A DNA stretch of 64,000 bases from Tubiluchus corallicola (taxonomy: Eukaryota > Priapulida > Priapulimorpha > Priapulimorphida > Tubiluchidae). How positions within the stretch are numbered: the first letter of the stretch is position 1; each line of letters begins with the position of its first letter. Where the stretch lies: positions 840,001 to 904,000 of the forward strand of contig JAQGDQ010000017.1 in assembly GCA_030141605.1 (NCBI GenBank), read 5' to 3'. The translations under genes were made by a program, and so were the position numbers. The notes under the pieces are model-generated. The model had not been told where the DNA came from. It saw nothing but the letters and a program-made list of their open reading frames with translations, and did no database searches. This document shows, one piece after another, positions 44,601 to 57,320 of this stretch.

Positions 44601-47216
44601 ACGTAAGCAAACCACCCTTAAGATAAGGACGCTGGCTTAAATTTCACAGGTTTGGTGAACGAGCCCAAAGACATGCATGAATCAACTATAGAATGAAAAG
44701 CTTCTTACTGCAGATGAATTTTTAAGTGCCCAGTGTTAAATAGGAATAATTTGTTATGTCACACCTTTTATCATAAAAACTATTTGATCATTCGTACTTC
44801 ACTGTAATTTTGTGTCATGATGCATTTTTGCACTTGCTCAATGAGTCATGGCCCTATTGTTATGAATAATCTGTATACTAATCTAAAGAGTTTCCTTTCT
44901 GGACAGCTGAATGTTTCCTCGTAATTTGTTCTGATTCATAAATATCCAGTTGATACTGTATTAAAAAAACTGAAGTGCTACAAATTTATTTTGTTAAATA
45001 TAAAAATCATTTTGTACTCAGGTGTCTCTGCCATTGGAGGAGTCGACAATTTTAAAAGTGGAAGACAACTTTGCTGGAAAGGTTTGTTCAGCATTTTAAA
45101 TATTGTAGCGTCACATTTCGCTGTTTTGTTACAAAGTTTTAGGTGGCTGGTTATTTTGTTTCCATAAATGTGTAACAAAATTTGCTCAACTAAGCAGTAT
45201 CTGTGACAGGTTCACAACCAAGTGGTTATGTGCGCATGCTTTAGCCTCGTAACTGCCTGGTTCGACACTTGCTGTTAGTGGTTTCATGACCATACTGTTT
45301 GTCTCGTGGAGCGAGGATGTATACACCTTCAAATCAGCCAGTTTAATGGTCCCTTAGAGGGAATATCCTTGATAATGAATCTGCTCCAGTCAGGCCTCTT
45401 ACATCGTTTTGTGTAGGCCCTCCCGTTGAATGTTGCAGTGCGCCAAAGCGTATAAAAAAGGGAAGCCATGTCACAGTTTGTAAACAAACAGGTACTTGTG
45501 TTTTGCATAATTGTTGTTCTTAGAAATTCAGTGTTTTGCACCATCATAAACAGTCGTTAATATAAAATCGTTTAAACAATTATTATATGCGAATTTGTCA
45601 ATTATGAAATGATGTGGCTTGCTGAAATAGTAGATGGAAATTACATATATAAACCTGCAATTTCAAGACATGACATTATCTTGTTAGATTGGCCAAGTTA
45701 TGTGGGACAGTAAATAAGTATTTTTGTGTTTAGGTTGATACGTGTGCTGCTGAAAGTTAGGTCATTTGTGCTAAGTGAACCGGGTGGTATAAATTAGGGC
45801 TATTAGGAATTTCCGATAACCACTAATAGATGGCAGCAGTGCATTAGTCGTGCAGTTGTGTACTGTTCAAGAAATTCCTATAATACTTTGAGGGTGTCTC
45901 ATAAAAATGTAAAAGTATGAAATAACTTTACAAGTATTTTCTATCATGTTCTTTCTGGTTGTTGTTGAGTTGTCACTAACTAAGAAAATTTTTAGCTCTG
46001 GAACTTACTGCTGTGTCGGCATTTTATTTAGAAATTGTTTTTCATTTCTGTTGTATCAGCTTGTATTTTAAAGGAAAGGACAAGCCTCCTAGGAAGTTAA
46101 GCTTACTTCAATGTACGCAGAAGATTTTAGTAGTAAAAGTGTAATAAGTGTCTCGTGTAATTAGTAAAAGCCCTTTAAAATCGCGATCGTTTCATTTTGG
46201 ACGCTTTCATTTTGAACGCTCAATCGTCTGCCAATGCATCATTCATTGACTTAAGAAAAGCAGCGTACCGTCATTTCTGTCAAAAGCATAATAAGTTTTG
46301 TAAAAAAATGAGAAGGCTAATTTTGCGACATTTTTGTATGAACATTAAGTAAGCTGTACAAGTTTGATTTAGTTTAAGCAGCGTGTACTAATGGAAAACC
46401 ATGATGCGTTTACGAAAATTCATGAAGTCCACGAGTTAGTCGGTTACATCATGATATTCAAGTTAATGGTGGTTAACACCATGCTTGAAAATTTCTATAC
46501 AGTGATAGTGTAAATGAACTTCCTGCTTTATGGACAATTTTTTGCATGTTTCTTTGATATATTTTTCTGAGTTTAAGTGATAGCAGTAAAATAAACCCTG
46601 CGCACTAAGTGACGTGTCCTTTCCTTTGACTAGCTTAAAATATATTTGCTTGTTATTAGCCCTAATTTTATTAATAGCTTGTTAAGAGGAATGCTTGAAA
46701 AATAAATGCCATATGATGTGATAAAATTAATAGTATAAAAAAAACACTCACTAATTAATCCCATTATAGATGATTTTGTAAAACCATTTTTTATAAAAAA
46801 TGTAACCATTTAAATAAACTTACTAATGTTGTATAGTTCTAAATTAGTAATAATGCTCATTTTTAATAGTACATGTATTGGTGGTATTTATTAACCCTTC
46901 TTTAGAATGCTGTTGCCTTGTTGTGTTATTTCTTCTTTCATGCAAGATACACCTATAGCATTTATAATGCAAGACAGTTTACTTACTTACTTATTTATTT
47001 ATTTACTTACTTACTTACTTATTTATTTTACTTACTTACTTTCTTACGTAATTAATTAATTAATTGCTTCAACTTACTTGCTTACTACTATTTATTTCGT
47101 ATTCTTATTACATGATTGATAAAATTATCACTATACTAATCTGTAGCTGCTTTTCTTTAGATGGTTGACATTCAAGTGACACTTTTGCCGGCTGGTCATT
47201 GTCCAGGGTCAGTCAT
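41613..47216 (+). CDS. DCLRE1C: Artemis-type nuclease, first five exons
   Basis: Five plus-strand exons join in phase: 41613-41721, 43583-43634, 44090-44171, 45022-45081 and 47161-47216, all with GT/AG borders. They give about 120 residues. The start [20 protein letters not shown] resembles vertebrate Artemis, and LSHCHSDHMTGL holds the metallo-beta-lactamase HxHxDH motif (His33, His35, Asp37, His38, the same numbering as human). [12 protein letters not shown] and [12 protein letters not shown] (His114) follow. Artemis opens hairpin ends with DNA-PKcs in nonhomologous end joining. The TGDFR motif, the beta-CASP region and the C-terminal tail are not found in the window. The last exon ends in a normal donor (GTGAGT), so the rest may lie beyond very long introns, or the gene is broken. 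Confidence 0.88.
42391..42450 (+). mobile_element. Possible hAT-type transposon end in DCLRE1C intron 1
   Basis: ATTCTCAACCTTTTTTGAAC resembles the common GGTTCTCAACCTTTTT end of hAT elements. No opposite end or target duplication was found. Confidence 0.25.
43013..43260. repeat. Dispersed repeat copy B, uninterrupted, in DCLRE1C intron 1
   Basis: It runs from CATATGTGTGACTTAAC to CAGCAATTTATGGTA and aligns along its length with copy A (35842-35951 plus 40857-40995). At the gypsy insertion point it reads GGTGTTGATATCACAAAA with a single GATAT, the pre-insertion state. Confidence 0.85.
45222..45290 (+). repeat. tRNA-like segment in DCLRE1C intron 4, SINE candidate
   Basis: AAGTGGTTATGTGCGC ... 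CTGCCTGGTTCGACAC has A-box-like and B-box-like words at tRNA spacing. It does not look like a functional tRNA. Confidence 0.35.
46979..47062. repeat. ACTT/ATTT tetranucleotide microsatellite in DCLRE1C intron 4
   Basis: Mixed TTAC and TTAT units, ending about 100 bp before exon 5. Confidence 0.9.
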
Positions 47217-50200
47217 GTGAGTTTCTATATTTTATTAGACCACAAAACGTTCGTTGATTGGTTCTCGAGCACCTAGAATATGATTGCACAGCTTATTTAT
47301 GCTTTCAGAGGCTCTTCCAATAAGAGGTTTACATAACTAGTTGATTTCAATCATGTTTCGAACTATTTGTGGTGTTTTAAAGTAAAACTTTTTTGTCAAT
47401 AAACATTTCTTCAACCTTCCACCTGATTTTTGCTGGAAATGTAAAAAATGAAATTAAAGGCTTCCGTTTTTAATTTCTTAAAAGGTGCCTAAGAACCAGT
47501 TTATTAACTTTTAGTGGTTTTATTTTTTTTAATTTTTATTCTCGTATATGAAGGGATTTGGGTATTGGTCTGGTTTCCCGGATTCTATGTTGTTACCACA
47601 AATAACATCTACTAGTCGCCTCCTTCCTTTTGTGATACAGCTATTTTAAAAGTTCTAGGTTTTTCAGTGGCTTTGGTGAAATTGATTTACAGCAGTTCTT
47701 CATGCAGCAATCTATTTGTATTAAACAACAGAAACAGATTGTTTTAGTTTCTATCCAATAGATGGTAGAGCAGCTAAACATTTCACTTTGGAATGATGTA
47801 GACAGCTGAAAATATGTATTTTGATCTGTTTTGACACAGCGCTTGTGACCTTTATAGCAATTAAATTTAAAAACTACAAAACATGATTTCACAATACAAG
47901 TAAAAGAAATAAGCAGACAGATGAAGACGAAAAGGTAGCAAGAGGCTAGTGGTCAGTTTCTCAACTCCCTCTTCACATTAAGATTTTAACGATGCATTTA
48001 AAATTATTAAATGATGATAAAGAATGGATTTCGTGTGGTGTTCATGCATTCATTACTAGCATTCACGAACTTGCTTATCACATAGACATCTTAACAGCAG
48101 TGTGACATATCATTTAGGTATTTAAAGAAAAAATTTAGGATGTGTCTACCATTACACACTGCTGTTAAGATTATAATAATATTCATTATTATGTTCACAT
48201 ATATCATATATACATCTTATTGTTATTATGTATTTTATTTGCATTTGAAATCAATACCACAAATGGACAATGATGTTAGTAGACAACAAGTATGAGACAA
48301 CATATACACACTAAGTAATAGTTAGGAAAATTATAAAAGGATTAGTATGCTACATGTGGTAATTTCTTACAAGTTACATTAACAATGGTAGAAATCACTG
48401 TCCTTAAAATACATGGTAAAAAGTAGAATAATGGTAGTTCTAGGAGAAGTAAGTAGAATAATGGTAAAAATCAGTGTCTTTAAAGTACAATGATTTCAGT
48501 ATAAATTTCTGACTCGAATATAGGGATATCAAATACAAAGGTCATAGTCTTGTGAAACTCGCTAAATATACATTTACAATAATAACTTTATGCATAGGCT
48601 TGCTTTCTGTGGTAGATAAAACTGGTTATGTTAACCAGTAATTTGAGACCAGTCCTTTGGTCAGCTGGGACAATGCCTGTGGTCATCTGGTCACTGACAG
48701 AACCTGTCTGTAATTATAGCTTAGTGCATGGGGGACAGTTATCTATTACATTTTATTATGTAAGACACATAAGGTTCAGTGCTGTGGGTTAAATGGTGTT
48801 AAATGAGCTCACGTGATCCTGTGTGTCTAGGCTGTTATTATCATCTCTATTCATGTTCGGTTTGTTGCTTAGAAGAAGCTTCTCATCTTCTTGCAGTGTT
48901 AGATCTAGAGGTGAATTTATATTTGGAATTTTTGTGCCATAACTGCACCTTATTCACGTTAATTTGTTACAATAAGAAGTTTACAAAATTAATGTGTATT
49001 TTTATGTTATCTAAAATTTGAACATTTAGTGAATTCGTGAATAGGTGAGTTATAATTGTACTCACCAACAAAATGTGCCTTACCCGTGTTGCCCATTCAC
49101 TCTGCTGTCATTTTACCGCATTATCTTATTTCATTTAGAACCCCTCCCTCATATAGAAATATTATTGAAAAGTACCGTTAATATAGTCATGGGTCTGTAT
49201 CATTCTGCTGTGCAAAATATAGCCTATCCTGCACCATTTTGCTAGTATAGAGAAAAATATTAAATTTATTTTTTTCACATCAATACTATATCTTAGTAAC
49301 ATACATTTTACATACATATATACACACATACATACACAATAGTGTACATACTCATATAAGTCCATCCTGTAATATTCTGTTACCAGAAAGTATGAGCCAA
49401 CCAATGATAAAGCCTGGTTTATATACAGAGCAAGATTGGGTTTCTTACTAGGCTTGTTAGAACTTTCTTGACTACCATTTAAGCAAATTATTCTATTCCA
49501 GTATGTTTATTATATTATTGGTAGGTAAATGATTAAAACTGTAATTATAAATAGGCGTAGAAAGCATGGCTGAGATAAAAAATGAAATTAAAGAACACGC
49601 TTTGTCTCAGTTTTATGATTAAGTTGTCAAATACACAGAAGTCTGTAACGGCGCTCAAGACAGATGCTAAATGGACCCCAGTAAATCGGCAAAAATAGCA
49701 ACTTTTGGTCATTAATTAATGTCTGGTATTAATGGCCTCCGCTGACAACCAACAAATGGTCCCCGCTGACAGGATGACAATTAATTAAAGTTCGGTATTA
49801 ATGATCTCTCATATTTTTGCTCATTCATCCCTTGGGGGTGATCTGAACGGCATGAAAAATGTAACCACTTGCATATGCTGGGTAAAATCAGTCGCATATG
49901 TTAGCTGATGGACTGGAAAGATGTGGTTTTTCACGTATTTGACGAAGCTTATAGCGTGGAAGGTATTTTGATCATTAGTTGGGAGAGAATTGACACCATT
50001 CATTTGGTCCCAGCAGGGCGTCTGCCCTTATTCCTGGCTATGAGCGATTGTTTATTGTGTTTTTGCGACAAAATAGAATCGGCGGACTATTCATTAACCT
50101 TGTTTGCGCCAATGTTTTGCTGAAACACACGTGTGCTTCGGTTTTTGAGTGTTTGACTTTATTTTCCTAGCACACGTGTGCTGTGGTTTTTCGAATTTTA

Positions 50201-50230
50201 ACTTCATTGCGGTATCTGATTTACAAACCT
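47217..50230. other. Noncoding DNA after the last DCLRE1C exon seen
   Basis: I looked here for the exon expected to carry the TGDFR motif and did not find it. Small frames at 48803-49021 and 49908-50123 have no domain signature. A short imperfect duplication (ATTAATTAA ... GGTATTAATG with CGCTGACA) occurs at about 49710-49805. Two CACACGTGTG palindromes lie at 50126-50135 and 50171-50180. Confidence 0.45.
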
Positions 50231-50806
50231 TGTTAAAATTATTTGAACAACAACATTATTAACAATACATTTTTATACTAGGGAATATCGTGGCAAAATT
50301 GTTGGCTGGGACTATATAGCGCTTCTGTGTTGTTTAAAGTATTTTGGTTTCTGATTTAATTTATTAACACTCACTTTTTAAAATTCACATATGTAGTTTT
50401 GCTGATAATTTTACACACAGTGTCATGTAACTGTACAGTACATTGGTCAAAGTTACAAAGTAACAAACAAAAGTTTGGTTGTTAGAACACAAAATATTCA
50501 ATTATTCTCTTAATCATTGATAAAAATTATTTAAACAACAACATTATTAACAATGCATTTTTAGACTAGGTATTGAATGTGGGGAATTTTTTGGACACGA
50601 CAGTTCTGTGTTGTTTACAGTATTTTATTTAATTTATTAACACTCACTTTTTAAAATTCACAGATGTATTTTTTGCTGACAAATTTATACACAATGTCAT
50701 GTAACTGTACAGTACATTGGTCAAAGGTACTTATCACAAACTTAAGTCAAAAGTTTGTTTGTTAAAACACAAAATATTGAACTATTCTCTTCACCAGATA
50801 CATATA
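50231..50806 (+). repeat. Tandem duplication of a 287-bp unit
   Basis: Unit 1 (about 50231-50517) and unit 2 (about 50518-50806) align from end to end. Shared words include AACAACAACATTATTAACAA, TTATTAACACTCACTTTTTA and TGTAACTGTACAGTACATTG. Small indels and scattered substitutions show that it is not recent. No coding sequence is present. Confidence 0.85.
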
Positions 50807-51403
50807 AAAACATCTTTACTAATTTTTAATCATCTACACAGGTTGTATCATCATTCTTGGGAAATATGTTCTGATCATTGTGCCCTTCCCCTCTCCTTAA
50901 AAAATTACTCTTATCCTTAAAATAAGTGATTAACTTTTTTTTATTTGTAAGGGCTTTTACTGTCCATCATAGAACATAAGATCATTTAAAAGCTAAAACA
51001 TCAGCGACTTATCAAAGCTACACTGATCATTACTTACTTACTTTACTTTAATGATACGTTGACTAAGATCTTAGACCTGTTCTCGGCTTCTCTAAGAGTG
51101 GCAAAATTGTAATATCGCTTTGAACTGCCTTACTCAAGAATTGGTGGTCTCTACGACAGAGCTGTCTGGTGTTTAAATACTAAGTCCTTACCTCATAACT
51201 CTACCCAGTCTTCAGTTATTGGAAAAATGCTGAAGATTCCGCTGTGTTATAGTAACAATGTACAATGTAAAACAACTGAGTTTTGTTTTTAGAATCTGTA
51301 CATCCACAGGAACAGAAGTGTACTAATGGATTACTGTAAAAATTGAGTTGAAGCACAAGATTACTAATAATGATGTGGGAAACCTACACTTTACAAAATT
51401 TTG

Positions 51404-51655
51404 TTACCAAACAAGCTTGAAATACTGGAAAGTTGGCATGCAACCTGAATTTGAACCAAGGATCTTCCACTTACATCGCGGATGACTTATACCACTAACC
51501 CAGCTTATCCCCCTTTACAATTAAATACATTTTGATACCAAACTTGAAAGACCTGAAATGAAAAGAAAATGAAATCAGCCTGGATTTGAACCAGAGACCT
51601 TCCACTCACATTGCAGTGCCTTATACCACATACTACATTTCCCAGCACCACTGTC
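51404..51655 (-). repeat. Two tRNA-derived SINE-like units in tandem
   Basis: On the minus strand, two units about 132 bp apart each have a tRNA-like head. Both share GTGGTATAAG, an AAGTGGAAG block and a B-box (GGTTCAAATCC in one, GGTTCAAATTC in the other). Each is followed by a related tail containing TTTGGTA. This fits a tRNA-derived SINE rather than working tRNA genes. Confidence 0.6.
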
Positions 51656-51779
51656 ATTATCACTGAGTATTAGTATTATCAAAATGCTAAATACAGGTGA
51701 TGATATTTTAAAGATGTTCCTGGTATCCGTATCCTGTGATCATATCCAGTGCTTTCCCAGCTTTTTCTGGATTTAATTA

Positions 51780-53400
51780 TTGATAAACAAAAGCCCATTA
51801 GACGAGTCTACGCGGTTTAACTTTAATCCAGAGTTGGGAAGCCGGCAAAATTCGGCAGCGCCAGAGCGAGCAAAAACAGCAACCGGATGGAGTGCCTCTT
51901 TCTGCTAATGCTTCTCTAATTCGTGCGAAAATACATTTGTTATCCTAAATGGTAGGGGGGCGAAACAGGGCTGCAGCATTCATCAGTAATTCGAGACAGG
52001 CCTCGCCATATGGTGGGCAGTGAAGCAGAACTTCTGAGGGTAGACTGCTATCAGTGCTAGAACCTAGGGTTGCGTGGCTTCTTTGGTTGCTGTTATGATG
52101 GTATCTAAGTTTTCCAAAACTGTACTTTCGCTTTACAGACAGGTTAGACCTTGGATCTCCCTGGTTAGACCACGACCATCACTTACATTTTAGAACGTTT
52201 TTGTCGGAAACGTATTTGCGATAGGACAATTATTGTATATATTTATAAAGTTAAAACTAGATCTATTCTACCGTAAGACTAATTATGAGTGTTCTGTACA
52301 TAGTAAGAAGGTAGTCTTCTGTAGCTTAATTGTATATCGATTAACTTTAAAGCCAAGTTATTTTTCTCTACGGCTCACTAACTACATAATCGCTTAATGC
52401 ATACGGTGTTGTAAAAATGTGGGCAGGAAATAGTTTCCCGGGAAAAACCTGTCTGGTATGTAAAATACTAGGTACAGATTTTTTCCCTACATATATCACA
52501 TAGAGGTTACCTTTATAATGTTCGCTATAGTACTTACATAGTATATAACTGTGCACGGATTAAACAGATATTAGCAGTTATTATCGTAAATCAATGTGAC
52601 GTCTAACCTTTATTTTGTATTATCATTCAGCATGTACGTCTAACCTTGTAACATTATTGTAAATAAGTATATTCATCATGATGTTTTAATCAATTGTTCT
52701 TTGCGTTTATTTTATCTCTAGTTAGGAACTACAATGAAGATCAACAACTACTAATTTCTAATAATATGCTCTTTGAGAAGTTTCCTTTAGGTATAAAAAA
52801 CTCAGTCTGGTGATATTATTAACATCCTACATTTCACGAACGAACACAATACCAAAGAAACCAACAAAATTCTCAATTTTTTCTTAATTTTAACGGTGCA
52901 ATCAGGTGTTACTAGTTTCGTGGGTATAATGGGAATATTGTGTGTGATAAACTGAAAATGACCATTTAAGCAAGCCCACCACAAATTTAAGAGTTTATGT
53001 CTTGCACCACTTAGCTAACAGATCATAAATGTAACTATAATTTACGTCATGCTTATGTATGTACGTCTAAAAAGCCAAAGAATGGGTGTGTAAGAGAGAG
53101 TAGAGTTGGGAATGAGCCAGGAGTGGGATTTAGTATAGTCACGAGAAAGAAGGATCGCTGAAAGGCTTTAGAAAGAAAGTCAACGAAGTTTCGGTAGGGA
53201 ATCTTGCAACATAGATTGCTTTTTGCAATCATCCAGTCTGAAAAATAGAAGTCCTGTTAATCTTTCCGTCGTCGGCACTTTTCTCTTCTCAAACAAGTAC
53301 AACTTAATTACTTTATAGAATGTAAAATCAGCAGGGGCTGGACTCTGTGACTGGCATGTTTAACAAGCGGGCGGCGCCAATGGAGGGATGCAGAAAATCT
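51780..53400. other. Intergenic DNA with a locally GC-richer block
   Basis: Positions 51780-52080 and 53330-53400 are less AT-rich than their surroundings and contain no repeat or open frame that I recognise. They could be regulatory, but nothing in the sequence proves it. Confidence 0.3.
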
Positions 53401-54820
53401 GAATTTGAAAATTGAGCAACTCCGTAATGTTTACGCTCAAATTTTTTTTACCTCGCGTAACAGTTTAATTACTTTCTTTCCCTATTATCTGCTTCTATAT
53501 TGAAATACGACCTCTTCTACTCTGTCTGGGAATTCCGGAACGACCTGATGATTTCAGGTAGCTGAACGCATTGCATTTCAACATTTTCTTTGATGCCTTT
53601 AATGCAAACTTAATCCTGGGGCTTATCCCAAGTTCCTAATTCCATCTGAGCTAATTGCAAAATGCTGGATAAGCTTAAAGACAGCTTACCTAGATTTTAC
53701 CACATGCTGAGAACGTACCATTGACTCGTAGGGGTGGGTTGGTGTGTGGAGCGACTTCGTAGAACGTTTGTGATAGTTGGGCTCCTTCTGGACGACTTGG
53801 TCCTGGTTAGTGAGTAAGAGGAACATTTAATTCTTTAAGAACTAATAATTCTGTGTTAATTAATGATTGCTGGATGAGGCTTCTGTGAAGTTCTGTCAGA
53901 GTAGGTGCGTAAACGTACAGAGGGCGATTTCATGACCTTTCATGAGGGGTGAGCTGGGGTGTTGCCTAACAGTAGCCTAGATGGTCCATATTAAGTGAAA
54001 TTTTAGTGACTGCTTACAGCGTTCCAAGTGTTATTCACAACGAAGCTATTAAAGAAATATTGTGGAAACATTTAGATTTCGTAAGTTTACTAAAAAGTGT
54101 GCGTGATACTTACACTTGTATTATCATACAAGCGAGCATATGGAACTTAAATATGTATACTATAACAGTATGTGTACTTTTTGAGGATAAATTTGACATG
54201 CTAGGTTCTGCAATTTTTTCTTTCGTATTCTTTATTTATTTTTGACATTTTTTGTGTAACATCTTTCAAATTTACAACTTTTTAGTTTCAACGATGCTAA
54301 ATAAACTTACGTATATATTTATTGCAAATTGTCGAATTGGTTTGGTGGCAAAGTGCAATTCAGTGTGCTGAAATTAGTTTATAGATAGATTAGATTAAGC
54401 TCAGGCAACATTGTGTCAAAACTACTATAACCCATTGAGAAATCATTCAAATTATTTTCATTTAATTGGTGTCTTTTTCTATATCCATCAAGTTTCTTTT
54501 AACAAAATAACAAATCACCAGAGAGCATTTAATTTTTCGACTCTACTATTTGTCAGTTAATGGAAATGTAGTTAGCAATGTTCGGGAACCCTGCCTTACT
54601 AAGTTAATCGTAACCGCACTGAATGACACACTGAAGAAAATTGGAGTCCTCCGTAATAAAAATGGGATGTGAAGGCTAAACAGTACCGAGTCTGGGTAGT
54701 TCTTAGAAGGTACTTTGTCGTTAACTGATCATAAAATAAACAATGGTTAATACAACCGGGTGGAATATAAAAGATAGGAACTACCGAAGATGAGGTTGCC
54801 ACAATTTTTTTCTATATTGT
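53401..54820. other. Intergenic DNA, no gene recognised
   Basis: Frames at 54006-54245 (plus) and 54599-54802 (minus) show no known domain. Confidence 0.4.
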
Positions 54821-54821
54821 G

Positions 54822-54895
54822 TAAGACGTGGTGGAAAAGTGGTTACGACATCGGGCTGCTGTTTCAAAGGTTCTGGGTTCAAATTATACTCGTGT
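54822..54895 (+). repeat. tRNA-like segment, SINE candidate
   Basis: GTGGTGGAAAAGTGGTTACG ... GGTTCTGGGTTCAAATTA has the order of a Ser/Leu-type tRNA with a good B-box (GGTTCAAAT). The acceptor ends do not pair, so it is probably a SINE head. Confidence 0.45.
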
Positions 54896-55573
54896 CACTG
54901 TTCCTCAACTCAGAAAAGAATTTTCACAAACATCGTATAAATATTGATTATCAAGAAAAGAAACAGTTTATTTTTACTGCCAAAGTATTACTTAATTTAA
55001 TTATAGTTTCAACACTAACCATTAATTACGAAACTAATCTTTTCTTTCTTTCTTTTTTCCTTGTTCTTTCTTTTTTTAACCCACTTCATGAATCATCATC
55101 ATTACATACCCAGCTTCGCCTTTTTCTCACAGAGCGGAACCTCTTCCACCTGCCCCCGCTCGACCTCACCGCGCGTATCAGCTTTGCCATCTCTTTCACC
55201 CATTCATGCAACCAATTCAGCCATTCTTGCTGCCAAACATGGCAATTATTTCTGCCAAAGGATTTCTCGTATATCCCCTCATTGTCCGCGGGCTTAAGTA
55301 GCCTTCTCTGTGCATAACACAGCTACCTTAGGTAAAAGCTGTATTGTGCCAACACCCAACACAAGGTCTCTCTGTTAGCGCTGAAACGTGCAGTTCATTG
55401 TACGGGGTATTAAAACTGAGTTAATAAGCTCACTTGAAACGTTTTCCATGTATATTGTTGAGTGCTTGATAAGCTTGGTTTGATTCCAGGATTGCTGAGA
55501 CATATATAACATTATCCAATGCGTTCAAGTTTTCCATTAAAGTTCGCTTTGTGCGATTTGTTTGCGCTGTCGC

Positions 55574-55934
55574 ATAATAGATGGCGGCCATTGTGTCTGT
55601 AATAGCTTTTGAACATCTTGGAAACGCCGATTTGATGAAAGATTTTCAGTATAATGGCGTTCAGTTTAAAATTTTGAAGTTTTTTTTACAAAAGGTTGAG
55701 GTTCCACATTGTTTACCAATGCTGTCAATAGATGGCACACCAAATAGTAGACAATACTAGGCGAAATAGTTTTAGTATTTCGTTTCAGTGCTCTTGCGAA
55801 ATAATTAACTTTTTGTATGCGCGTGTTATAAACTTATATTCAGCAATTTAGCCTAAGGGATTGGGGGAATTTTGTGGCTGTTTGTTTTGCAGTTGTTAGG
55901 CTTATTATTGTCCAAAGTGCACAATAGGTGGCAG
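55574..55934 (+). promoter_or_regulatory. Three CTCF-core-like motifs in the same orientation
   Basis: TAGATGGCGG (55578-55587), TAGATGGCAC (55729-55738) and TAGGTGGCAG (55925-55934) each fit YAGRKGGCRS, the core of the CTCF consensus. The flanking bases fit less well. Binding is inference. Confidence 0.35.
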
Positions 55935-56379
55935 TGAATGCGTTCAGAGATTTTCCAGACTAGTGTTCGAGTTAATTTCTCGAAAATACCACTTGTAACT
56001 CGGATGAATTAGACTGAAAATAGTCGGCATGTTTGAGGAATTTACCCCCAGGCGTCTCTGATGTAGCTGGCAAAATTACAAGGTTCCGCCTTAATCTGCT
56101 GGGCTGGTGTAAAAATCTGTGTTCAATTTGTACGTAATTTTGCTCGAATCGGCATTTTATTTACAGCTCGATAAATAAACTCGACATTATAAAACTCGAT
56201 TAATGTTTGTTAGACTATATAAGCCAGATCAGCATTATACTGTTGCTCGTCATAAACATTGCTGAAAGTTCTTGCACCTATCCACTCTGTCCTGTCACGT
56301 TCATCAAACGAATATTAAATTTCAAACCCATTTTGTTTCTAAATAATTAATTTTTGTTTAATTATCCTAATCGAGGTTG

Positions 56380-56720
56380 CGGTTGATTACCAGTCAAGAC
56401 CATAGTTAAATTTCCACAGCCGGCCTCAGTCACAGGCATCATTTTTGATGCTGTAATTCATGATTTCAGCAAGGAACCCCGCGGGCTATGAGGCGGCTTT
56501 TCACTAAACAGTCGGGCCGGGCTAAGCAAGGGCCAAAATCAGCATGCTTGGTTAGCCCTGTTCTATGAGTTGCAAACAGTGCCCGCAGTGAGGGGAAATG
56601 ATTAATTTGGCACGGCTTGTCAAGCTTGCCGCCTTTATCCCTTGCGCGATCTGGCCAATTACAAGCTTAGGGAAGCATGAATTATTTACGGCCAGGGGTG
56701 GGTAGTTTGTAATTACTTAT
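56380..56720. other. GC-richer block upstream of Frizzled
   Basis: It has several GC-rich words (CCCCGCGGGC, GTCGGGCCGGGC, AGTGCCCGCAGTGAGG) and TAATTAC-type homeodomain words. There is no open frame of note. It is a candidate control element by composition and position only. Confidence 0.3.
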
Positions 56721-57179
56721 TGTTATGTACTGGGTCGTATATGTTTTGGTATGTACTGGGAAGTATAGACTTGTATGAAAAATAACAGTCAATGCGAAAA
56801 AATTGGGAGAAGAAATTGTAATAAAATGTTAATAGACATGTCAATAAATGTTAATAATAATAACAGGATGAAATGAAAAGGAGCATATTTTGACAGGGCA
56901 TTTTTGTAACAATTTTATTAGAAGTTATGTAAGAGTCATCGTATTCTGAATGCCCAAACCTTTTGGTAGAGTATCTAATTCAAAACAGTAAAAAAACGTG
57001 CGTATATTGCTGTTGATGTAATAATGTAACTGATAGTGTCGCTAGTTGATTTTACTTAGATACAGAGTCTGTGAATACAAGTCATAAAAGAAGGAGCATG
57101 TTTGTCACATTAGAATTAAGCTGTAAAGTGTAGGCATAGTGTATCAAGAATTAGTTCTGATAAAATCAGTATTTCATTA

Positions 57180-57320
57180 GCACAGTCATCATAGTCATCG
57201 TTATTGTCATAGTTAGCATCATCACTTCATCAGGTCTTCGTCGTCTTCATCGTTGTCGTCTTTGTCATTAACATCATCACATATGTTAATATTGTCAGCA
57301 GCAGCATCTCATCATCTTCT
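57180..57320. repeat. ATC/GTC trinucleotide-rich tract
   Basis: Irregular CATCATCGT and GTCTTCATC words, low complexity, noncoding. Confidence 0.6.

Noticed and set aside
49908-50123. 71-residue frame considered as a DCLRE1C exon
   Set aside because: No resemblance to the metallo-beta-lactamase or beta-CASP sequence expected after exon 5.
51404-51655. Functional tRNA genes
   Set aside because: Acceptor stems do not pair and the two copies differ in the anticodon region; SINE-like instead.
54790-55317. 175-residue plus-strand frame
   Set aside because: It begins in a tRNA-like repeat and continues through T-rich low-complexity DNA; no domain.
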